A stretch of 64,000 nucleotides of DNA, from positions 496,001 to 560,000 of the forward strand of contig BCJJ01000007.1 in the NCBI GenBank assembly GCA_039545355.1. The letters are read 5' to 3'. Positions 57,635-64,000 of the stretch are shown piece after piece. Numbering within the stretch: position 1 is the stretch's first letter; every line of letters begins with the position of its first letter. The notes under the pieces were generated by a model, which was not told the DNA's origin, did not search any database, and was given only the letters and a program-made list of their open reading frames with translations. The translations under genes and the position numbers were made by a program. This DNA is from Trichosporon coremiiforme (lineage: Eukaryota > Basidiomycota > Tremellomycetes > Trichosporonales > Trichosporonaceae).

Positions 57635-57754
57635 GGGTGGTGGCGCTTCCTCGACCATGGTGTCGAGCCCGACCTCTGTACTGAGCGGGTCGGGCAGGTC
57701 TGGGGATATCCGCGGGGGAGTTGCGTTGGTCGTGATAATGGTCGGGACCGCCAT
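57635..57754 (-). CDS. AKR1: candidate first exon of AKR1
   Basis: ATG at 57754 in strong context (GACGCCATGG) opens 40 codons ending in EEAPPP exactly at a GTGAGT donor in phase 0. Splicing to an acceptor at CAATAG (57335-57333) would continue as QPTM into the frame of the AKR1 start at 57323, giving 715 residues in all. The approximately 300-nt intron has no clear CTGAC/CTAAC branch site, so the exon is plausible rather than certain. Confidence 0.45.
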
Positions 57755-58200
57755 GGCGTCGCTCCGGCGCTGGTGAGCTGGGGCGCAGCGGGGTGTGGTC
57801 GTGCGTGCGCGCGCGTGCGTCGAGCTGCGGTCCGGGGGTCGTCGACTAAATAGAGCCGAGAGGTATGCGTGTATGAGTGTGTTGGGGAAGAGCAGATGAC
57901 GAGGTGGTGTGGTAAGAAATCAGCTGAGATAGCGAGGTCCAAAGTCCCAAAGGCAGGGTGGCGGCGAGGGCACGTCGGCTCGGCACCGTCGGTCAGGACT
58001 GCGCGCCAACGGCCAAGGCGATGCTTGGCGCCGAATGATTGCAGCGATGCACCGCTCGTCACTTCCGTGACCGCATGCAGTGCACTGAACATGCCGCTGA
58101 TACGTGCGCTATCAGTCATGAAAGATTATACATAGTACAACAGGGGAGATAAGATCTATGCGGAAGGAGAGTCGTATATCGACTTTCGACTGCCGAACAG
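57755..58200. other. intergenic region
   Basis: Promoter of AKR1 and 3' end of APC11. A TGCGTGCGCGCGCGTG alternating run lies near 57803. No gene seen. Confidence 0.5.
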
Positions 58201-58790
58201 CTAGGCTTCATTGTTGTCCGTCTGGATCGGCCCCGGCGCGACAGTCTGCATCGGCGCACCGTCAACCGTCGTCGGGAGCTTGTCCGGCTTGCGGTCGGCG
58301 TTAACTGGCGTCAGCTGGAGCTCGGAGCGTTACGTAGCCATGTCGGAGTCCTTGAGTGGTGATCGTCAAGGACGCAAACAAACTCACCCCACGGCCGTCG
58401 GTCAAGCGGACACTGTTGCTTCGAGCTCTCGGTGTCGATCCACTTAAGTAGACAGTGCATGTGGAAGACGTGTGTGCATTCTCCCCAGACTGTGTGTCAG
58501 CTAAATCCGGCCTCCCGTAGCTGTTCCTTGTAGCGCAGACAATAAGGCTCCAAACAATGGCCACCTCTCCCTCGACAGAGCTGCACACCTCACCATCACT
58601 CACTCAGCGGACAGTCGTCTCCCGGCACCTTGCACTCGGGACAGCACGACTCGAAAGCCAACCGACAAATACCACACTCGTCGTCGTCGTCTTCCTCGTA
58701 CTCGTCGTAGATAAAGGGCTTGTGGGGCTCGGAACTCGTGTCCCACTTCCAGTACGCGACTGGCCGGACGGCCGTGATGGTGACTTTCAT
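58201..58790 (-). CDS. APC11: anaphase-promoting complex subunit 11 (RING-H2)
   Basis: Exons (minus) 58790-58604, 58489-58388 and 58304-58201 join in phase to 130 residues. MKVTITAVRPVAYWKWD is the family's N-terminus; [26 protein letters not shown], then GECTHVFHMHCLLKW and CPLDRRPW, give the full set of zinc ligands of the APC11-type RING-H2, including the extra Cys residues of its third zinc site. Apc11 binds the cullin-like Apc2 and recruits E2 to ubiquitinate cyclin B and securin. Oddities: an acidic insert (EEDDDDE) before the RING and a 34-residue polar tail that most Apc11 proteins lack. It shares a 280-bp divergent promoter with the next gene. Confidence 0.93.
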
Positions 58791-59070
58791 GGGGGGCTTG
58801 CCTCCCGCAAACAAGAAAAAGGCGATTGAGAAGTGAGTGATCCGGGAGAAAATCAGGCAGTGCGAGGAGAAAGTCGGAGTCGTTGTCGTTGAAGGTGCGG
58901 GGAAGACGGAGGAGAGCCAGCAGAGACGAAGGGGTGAGGATTGGAGAGGTGTTTGGGAGAATCCCAAAGTGGAGGTTCAGTTCCGGTGGAGGTTCATGAA
59001 GCAACCTGTTTACGCGACCGCCCTCAGATGGATTTCAGCGTCGGAAACCTCGTCAGCCCGCACACCAGCC

Positions 59071-60232
59071 ATGGGATACTCTGTGTAAGCTATCACTTTT
59101 GACGAGACTGACTCCAGGCTCATGCAGTGGACGGCCCCCGGCCCGACGGGCCGCATGAGCGTCAGCGACCTCGTGCTGCTGAAGGTGCTCGAACACTACA
59201 ACGTGAGTCCACCTTGCACTCCTCCCCATTCCGCCTGGACAGCGGCTTCATTGTCGAGGGAGGCTCTGGGGAAGCAACCCAACTCCCCAGAGATGGAGCT
59301 TAGACGATGTCACTGGCAGCTAACGACAGATCACCCACCCCCTCCGCTCGACGATCCAACTCCGAACCTTCCGCGCCTCCTTCCCTCCACCCCCGTCACC
59401 GACGCAAGAAACCGCCCTGGGCGGGGGAACATTCCCAACCCCGCAAACCTCGGTCGGCCCCACACGCGTGTTGACGACAATAACATACTCACAACATCTG
59501 CCTCCCGTGCGCGAAGTCCCGATGCCCCTGGGGGCTCGAGACGACGTAACCTACCTCTTCCTCGAGGACCGGGGCGTGACGGCAGCGCAGCCGGCTGGTC
59601 CAGGTCCCGGAGAAGTGAGGGACGGCGTGGCGCCAGACCCGCCAGCGCAGCCCGAGAAGCAGGAGCGGAAACACATGATGCTGGCTGTCCGACCCGCGAC
59701 ATCAGTCATGCCGACGCTACAGCAGTTGCTCTCCCCTTTCGTCCTTGGACTGAGCAAGAGTGCCCGAGTCCAGGCATCTACGACGGCACAAGCCGCAGCA
59801 CCCACACCCCTCAGCGGAACACCTTTTGTGCTCACCTCCCTCGCCTTCCCGCCAGCAATGGGCACGACCATGCCCCCTGTCGCACTCTCACTGCACGTCC
59901 TGCCGGGGGGAACCGCGCAGACCATCTTCCTCGAGGCGGAGTGGGACGCGCCGCTCTCAGGCGAGGGTGCCGTCTCCGGCGGACGCAGGGAGAGCGAGGA
60001 TGGACGAAAGGACTCGGCGTACCCCGTTCGCGTCGATACGGGGTTCCTCGAGACGGATTCTGTCGCCGTAGGCGTGCTGAAGGAGTTCCTGGATGGGTGT
60101 GTGCCCGAGGCGGGCGAGAGGCGGTACTGGATCTGGGAGAGGGAGGATCCGGAGGGATGGGTCGGGATCGAGAAGAACAAGCGTACCGCGTTCCTCCTCG
60201 CTAGGGCGCTCCGGGACAGCGGCTTCATCTAG
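59071..60232 (+). CDS. MED20: probable Mediator subunit 20 (Srb2/TRFP-like)
   Basis: Exons 59071-59084, 59118-59202 and 59330-60232 join in phase to 333 residues. The start MGYSVLMQW, then IQLRTFRASF, a beta-strand LTTITYSQHL, YLFLEDRGV, PFVLTSLAF and TIFLEAEWD run in the same order and spacing as the strands of yeast Srb2/Med20 (for example its FRTYRCS). The resemblance is weak outside these strands and the protein is longer than Srb2 (210) through Pro/Ala/Thr-rich loops. Med20 with Med18 forms the movable jaw of the Mediator head. The first exon holds only 14 coding bases, followed by a 33-nt intron, among the shortest here. It ends 87 bp from the convergent karyopherin gene. Confidence 0.55.
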
Positions 60233-60319
60233 TAGATGTTGTCCGCAGTCGTAGGAAGACGTTAGAGTAGATGTAGATGCATGGTCTATGCGTATTGAAT
60301 GTGGAGTTCTACAGAGGGA

Positions 60320-63300
60320 TTAACGGTCGAGCGCAACGGCCGTGGCGTTGCCGTACGTCGTGTTCGCGAGTCCGCGCGCGACGAGGGCAAATTCGTGCAG
60401 CGCCTCGCGCATCTTCTTCGTCGTACGGGAGCGAAGCACGGTGCCCTTCAGCCTCGCCTTGGATTCGGACGTCGACCGCGCATCCGGGAAGTTGGGTTCG
60501 GCGAGGATGCCATCCAGCCACGCGCTCATCTCCGGTCCCGGGACGCGAGTCACGAGCGAAGCCAGCAGTTCGGCCAGGTTCGGGATGACACTGCGCGGGC
60601 CCTCGGAGCCAGCACTGAGCAGAAGGGCACGCAGGATGCGCGCGCCGTACACGTTCAGAAGACGCTCGGTCGGTTCCTCCAGCGGCGAGGGGAAGCGCGT
60701 GTTGGCGAGAAGGGCGATCTGGGACGAGTTAGCAACTGACTCACATTTGTAACTTACGAAGAACTCGGCGGCGGTCTTCAGACTGAACCGCTCCTGCGCT
60801 CCGAGACCGAGGATGCCGAGCGACATGAAGGCGTCGATGACCTGCTCGTCCAACCGCAGCAAGACGCCCGGGAACCGCGACGCGATGGCAGAGCAGAACT
60901 TGAACCACGCCTCGACGACGTCGGGGTTGTCCCCCAGCCCGCCTTCCCGCCCCAACAAGGTTGAGGCGCACACAGCTAACCGCTGCGCGGCGTCCGCGAC
61001 GACAGCGTACCGCCGCTCGTCCTCTGCGTCCTGCGCCGCTTGCTCCTCGGGCGTCTTGTCCTTCCGCTTCGCGAGGGGAGAGTTGTTGCTGCCCATGCGC
61101 AGCGTCAACGTCGATGCCAGCGACATCCACAGAGCCGAGGGCTGGCGCTCGCACGCGGCGCAGACGAGTGAGAGAAGCGGGAGGGGAGACAGGGAAACTA
61201 GAGTGTCGGAGGTGGATAACGTGGCCTGCTTCAGTAGGCTCGAGATCGCGTCGGCGACCTCGCTGTCGCCGTTCCACACCTGCACGACACCCTGGATCGC
61301 AGACTCGGTGCGCTGCCTCAGATCGATCATGACCGGCTGTGACCGCGCAATTGCGATACCCTCATTGCGCGCCTCCTCATCAGCCTCTGTCAGGTCAAAC
61401 ATGTCGTCGTCACTGGGCGACAGACCTTTGAAGCACGCTGTCAGCGCGTTCATGGCGGGAACCAGCGCATTGGCAGCCTCGGCGGGGTTCGCCTGGACGA
61501 TTTGAACGGCGGTACCGAGGCGGTCGACGATCGGTCCGAGGATGCCCTGCACCGGCCCAACAGCCTCCGTCGGCTGCAGCGCCTGGATCACGCTCGTGAT
61601 ACCCTCGATGACCTTGGTCTGCTCCTCCGGTCCGAGATCTCCAATCTTGCTGTGGAGTTCAGAGAACGCTCCGATGTGCGGTACCAGCTTCTGTCGGCAG
61701 ATGTCACACAGTGCCTTCAGCGAGTCGGCAGCAGAGCGGGAGACGAGGTGCGAGCTGGTGAGGGACGGGACGAGGTAGCTGAGCACGGGCAGGAGGTAGT
61801 CGGGGTGAAACTTGAACCACTCCTCGTACGCCCGGATCATGCAGACGAAGGTCAGACGTAACCGCTCCTCGCCCAAGCCCTGGGCACCGCGCGACAGCAG
61901 GCGGTTGACGACGTCATTCGAGAAGATGATCGGCAGGCTCTTGTCCTCGCCCAGCGGCACAGCCTCACCGGAGTAGCGGATGCAGTGGAGGGTAGCCTCG
62001 ATGTCCTGCCAGGGGGCATTGTTGCCAATCTGCTCAGTCGCTATCTGAACCAAGGAGGACAGCATCTCCTCGCGCAGGACGTAGTACCTGCAAGTCAGTT
62101 GACGATGAGCGTGACCATAACTCACGCTCCAACGATGACCTCTCCGGCGTCCCTACGCCAAGTGTCGAAGGCTTCGCGGTCCTCCTTGTCGAGTCCTCCA
62201 AGTCCAGACGGGTCCTCGCCGTTACCCGGCCAGCGGACTTTGCGGCGCGTGATGTCGACGAGCTGGCGGAAGAAGTCCTTCGCGACAGCCCAGGACGGGG
62301 ACGTCTCGTGGGGCTCCGAGAAAACTTCAGAGTCCATGATCGCCTCCTGAATCAAGGGGTAGATCGGCAGTGTCAGCTCGGACACGGACTCATCGACGCC
62401 ACCCGAGCCCTCCCAGTTCGTGATGCGCAAAATCGTGCCAAGGAACGCCTGCACGTCGGCCTGCTGTAGACGCGCGACGAGCCATTCGGAAGAATGCTCG
62501 ACGAGCGCACACAGCATCTTCGTGAACGCCAGGACTTCTTCTGACGGCTCTGAGGGTTAGTTGGCTCCTGGGCGAATGAACCCACCATCGTTGGCAGCTC
62601 CGATCAGCTGCTGTCCATTGGGACCGATGACCCAGGCCATTAACGGCTCGGTGAGGATCTTGGTGCCCTTTCCAAACCGGAAGATGCTCTCGGATAAAAC
62701 CTCGACGAGTGTCGTCGAAGCTGCTGGCAGCGGGAGGAGGTTGTAGAGGTGGGGCAGCAGTGCCGTGAGCTCGTCAGCCCCGAGGCCGTAGTTGATCCAG
62801 CTGTCCGCGCACTTGCACGCCGCCTCAGCCGCCTTGACCCGCTCGGCCGGGGACAGCACGCCATTCTCGCCCGTCATAGAGTCGGTGATAGTCTGCATGA
62901 CGGCCGGCACGTCCGTCTCGATGAACTTGCGCAGCGCGTTTCTGTGGTCAGCTCAGCGGCTACGGCCTAGCTTACCTCTTCTGCTCGCTGATCCCCGCAC
63001 GACCAATCTCTTCCACGCAGATACCGCACCACTCGAGGGCCCAAAGCCTCATCCTAGAGCGTAAGCGCGCCTCGTCCTCGAGCGAGTGGCCCCGGGGCGG
63101 GAAGGACGTGGGTGTAGCGTACCCAGAGGCAGGAACAGAGGGCGGCAAGTCTGTCGCTCGCGCGAGCGCCTGCCCGATGACGTTGAGGACGGTCTGGATC
63201 GGGTTCGGGAACTGGTGGAACGGGAGGCGGAGGAGGAGCGAGGCGAGCTGTGTGTCAGTTTCACCAGGGGGAACTAGCTAACTCACACATCCGAACAGCT

Positions 63301-63813
63301 TGCGCACAACTACCGCGTTGCCCGGCTGAAACGTGTGCGGCTGGGTTGGGCTGACGGCTTCGGCTAGCGTCTCGAGCAGCAAGCTCAGAAGCGCCGGACG
63401 CAGCGACTCTGGCAGTGAGTCCCTGTTGTTAGCTTGAGTCCTCGGGAGCGCGTAGCTGAACTCACCAGTCTCGCGAGATCTTGACCTGCGCCGTGTGCGC
63501 CGAGAAGAATCGGACGTTTGCGTCCTTGTTGTCAGCTTGACTATCATTGCCAGCTCACGTCATGCCGCGCGAGGCCAGAGATGAGACCCCACGCCTCCTC
63601 ACGACCTTGAAGTTCCTGGAGTTTCTGCTGCAGGCTCTTCGCGAGCCCCGGGTTCGAGGACGTCGCCGGGTCGAAGAGCTGAAGGATGATCTGTAGTCAG
63701 CTAAGGCTGGCCAAAGTCAAGCTCACGGAAGCGACTTGCTCGACGTCGCCCTGCGGGAGGACGGGGAATGGCGGCACCGGAGCTGGGGCACGCTTTTCCT
63801 GCTCCTCGTCCAT
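60320..63813 (-). CDS. importin-13/Kap122-type karyopherin beta
   Basis: Nine exons on the minus strand (63813-63727, 63690-63559, 63524-63466, 63422-63287, 63247-62976, 62941-62586, 62549-62126, 62087-60758, 60718-60320) join in phase to 1064 residues. It is built of HEAT-like helix pairs throughout. The N-terminal VRFFSAHTAQVKISRDW matches the FFGA.T..VK..RDW segment of importin-13, transportin-3/Mtr10 and Kap122. Centrally, WQDIEATLHCIRYSGEAV and ADSLKALCDICRQKLVPHIGAF match the same group; length fits Kap122/Pdr6 (1081). Role: nuclear import, in some members also export, in a Ran-GTP cycle; cargo unknown. Intron lengths are only 34-43 nt. The last intron (60757-60719, 39 nt) has no in-frame stop and is a multiple of three, so retention would go unnoticed. 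Confidence 0.82.
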
Positions 63814-64000
63814 GTTTTGTGCTTCGTGTGTGGAGAAAGGTAGAGGAGAGGGTGAGTGAGGAAGGGAGGGAGATTGCGGCCGGTCAAAACAAAGTGCGAG
63901 CAGCATCTCACAGGGCCCGAACGTCATTAGGGTCATTTGATCCCGCTAATCGCGCATGATAAGCGCGACCTGTAATGTGCGCGCGTGGTGGACCTCGACA

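Overview
The window is nuclear DNA of a GC-rich basidiomycete yeast. The best fit is a tremellomycete, perhaps Trichosporonales, inferred from gene content and gene structure rather than from a marker gene. Coding genes are cut by many very short introns (33-60 nt is common). These start GTGAGT or GTAAG and end in a CTGAC or CTAAC branch site a few bases before CAG. Joining exons at these signals, with the reading phase checked at each junction, gives 18 complete protein genes. There is no sign of plasmid, phage, CRISPR or intact transposon DNA.

Layout. 1-6166: gene-free, then a CT-rich leader. 6450-8084: YDR124W-like (DUF2841) protein. 8085-14870: gene-free, with one degenerate tRNA-like element and a short uORF in the next leader. 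14871-17737: AreA GATA-like (DUF1752) plus DUF3295 regulator. 18245-18948 (-): signal peptidase subunit SPC1. 20559-23590: large low-complexity coiled-coil protein. 24082-25736: Aro8-type aminotransferase. 25880-27290 (-): Ski8. 27572-29031: YjbQ/UPF0047 protein in eight exons. 30332-31547: J-like protein with HPT in place of HPD. 34304-35422: single-exon orphan with an MGC lipidation start. 40231-41865: MFS permease. 42540-43526: divergent ADP-ribosylglycohydrolase fold. 44807-47527: Tvp38/VTT membrane protein. 47768-49943 (-): POT peptide transporter. 50597-51706: kelch protein. 51790-53243 (-): Rmt2 arginine methyltransferase. 53472-54869: unidentified basic/acidic nuclear-type protein. 55066-57323 (-): Akr1 DHHC palmitoyltransferase. 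58201-58790 (-): Apc11. 59071-60232: probable Mediator Med20. 60320-63813 (-): importin-13/Kap122-type karyopherin.

Most genes are unrelated housekeeping functions: secretion and Golgi traffic (SPC1, Tvp38, Akr1), RNA and cell-cycle machinery (Ski8, Apc11, Med20, karyopherin), transport (MFS, POT) and amino-acid metabolism (Aro8). There is no clear biosynthetic or defence cluster. The right half (40-64 kb) is compact with divergent and convergent pairs. The left half has long intervals (about 6, 6.3, 2.8 and 4.8 kb) without recognisable genes, and these hold many small tandem duplications.

The points most worth a second look are the YjbQ gene with 13-20 nt exons and one 680-nt intron, the HPD-less J protein with His-rich tail, the ADP-ribosylglycohydrolase lacking expected acidic residues, the ATG-only exon of SKI8, frame-preserving stop-free mini-introns, and the lipid-anchored orphan.
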